Source: Pseudofrankia asymbiotica (GTDB lineage: Bacteria > Actinomycetota > Actinomycetes > Frankiales > Frankiaceae). Taken from it: 6,091 bases of DNA. A program made the translations under genes and the position numbers. The DNA is taken from NCBI RefSeq assembly GCF_001983105.1, contig NZ_MOMC01000048.1:59429-65519 (forward strand), in the 5' to 3' direction. Under the pieces are notes generated by a model, which searched no databases, had not been told where the DNA came from, and was given only the letters and a program-made list of their open reading frames with translations. This document shows positions 5,517 to 6,091 of the stretch, piece after piece (within the stretch, counting starts at the first letter, position 1; each line of letters opens with the position of its first letter).

Positions 5517-6091
5517 ATGACGACGCTGATCACCGGCGGGACCGTTGTCGGTCCGCTCGGCGCGACGCCGACGGACGTCCTGATCGACGGCGAGACCATC
5601 GCCGCTCTCTACGCCCCTGGCGTCGCGGCCGCGAGTGGTGTCACCGCCGACAAGGTCGTCGACGCCGCCGGGAAGTACGTCGTGCCTGGCGGGGTGGACG
5701 TCCACACCCACATGAAGCTGCCGTTCGGCGGCACGTTCGCGTCGGACGACTTCGAGTCGGGGACGAGGGCCGCCGCCTGGGGCGGCACGACCACGATCAT
5801 CGACTTCGCCGTACAGCGCACCGGGGAGGTCGTCCAGGACGGGCTCGCCGCCTGGCACGCGCTGGCGGACGGCAACTGCGCGATCGACTACGGCTTCCAC
5901 ATGATCATGGGCGGGATCGACGACGAGGCGCTCAAGGCGATGGACTACCTCGTCGAGCACGAGGGGATCACCAGCTTCAAGCTGTTCATGGCCTATCCCG
6001 GCGTCTTCTACAGCGACGACGGCCAGATCCTGCGGGCGATGCAGAAGGCGTCCGACAACGGCGCGCTGATCATGATGCACGCGGAGAACGG
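5517..6091 (+). CDS. hydA: Dihydropyrimidinase (D-hydantoinase family), 5' part
   Basis: The first 191 codons of a cyclic amidohydrolase are present and the gene runs off the window (family members have about 460-480 residues). The N-terminal stretch LITGGTVVGPLGATPTDVLI and VPGGVDVHTHMKLPFGG are typical. Metal ligands seen so far are His63 and His65 (HTH), the lysine that becomes carboxylated, Lys155 in SFKLFMAYPG, and His188 in MMHAEN. Tyr160 of FMAYPG matches the tyrosine that contacts the substrate carbonyl in the family. The remaining ligands lie beyond the window. Expected reaction: ring opening of 5,6-dihydrouracil or dihydrothymine to the N-carbamoyl-beta-amino acid in the cytosol, which the enzyme encoded just upstream then hydrolyses. 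A hydantoinase acting on 5-substituted hydantoins is the alternative and cannot be excluded from this fragment. Confidence 0.92.
   Translation, partial: MTTLITGGTVVGPLGATPTDVLIDGETIAALYAPGVAAASGVTADKVVDAAGKYVVPGGVDVHTHMKLPFGGTFASDDFESGTRAAAWGGTTTIIDFAVQRTGEVVQDGLAAWHALADGNCAIDYGFHMIMGGIDDEALKAMDYLVEHEGITSFKLFMAYPGVFYSDDGQILRAMQKASDNGALIMMHAEN

Noticed and set aside
3047..5599. Minus-strand frame open for 850 codons, extending the MocR frame far upstream
   Set aside because: Upstream of 4393 it runs antisense to beta-ureidopropionase and dihydropyrimidinase. It has no homology-like motifs, and the MocR fold starts exactly at the ATG preceded by AGGAG. It is open only because of high GC content.

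Overview
The DNA is very GC-rich, with mostly G or C at third codon positions. It carries genes typical of filamentous or soil Actinobacteria: an F420-type (deazaflavin-dependent) reductase, a MocR-type regulator with an Actinobacteria-like active-site variant, and a histidine kinase fused to a cyclic-nucleotide-binding-like domain. A Frankia-like or related actinomycete is a reasonable guess. The sequence alone does not fix the genus.

Left part (1-2457, + strand). A soluble sensor histidine kinase (14-1519) is probably the distal gene of an operon that begins outside the window. Its ATG sits in an ATGA overlap with a possible upstream stop codon. It is followed 110 bp later by an alpha/beta hydrolase of the non-heme chloroperoxidase/perhydrolase family (1630-2457) with its own strong ribosome binding site. 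A long hairpin at 2471-2507 separates this block from the next, convergent block and probably ends transcription from both sides.

Middle part (2518-4393, - strand). A MocR-family regulator (GntR-type winged helix fused to an aminotransferase fold, 3047-4393) is followed on the same strand by a small deazaflavin (F420)-dependent nitroreductase-family protein (2518-2979).

Right part (4661-6091, + strand). A nitrilase-fold beta-ureidopropionase (4661-5500) and a dihydropyrimidinase (5517 to the window end, incomplete) are 16 bp apart and clearly form an operon. They encode the last two steps of reductive pyrimidine breakdown: dihydrouracil to N-carbamoyl-beta-alanine to beta-alanine, CO2 and ammonia. 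The first enzyme (dihydropyrimidine dehydrogenase) and a beta-alanine transaminase are not in the window and may lie downstream.

The MocR gene and the pyrimidine operon are divergent and share a 267-bp control region, the only sizeable non-coding stretch. It holds two 15-bp direct repeats directly upstream of the mocR ribosome binding site, an AT-richer island with a good promoter candidate for the catabolic operon, a near-palindrome over that promoter's -35 element, and a structured leader. The most interesting hypothesis here is that the MocR protein senses beta-alanine (the C3 homologue of GABA, the ligand of GabR) through its PLP domain and switches pyrimidine degradation. This is inference from layout and family knowledge. 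No tRNA, rRNA, CRISPR array or mobile element was seen.
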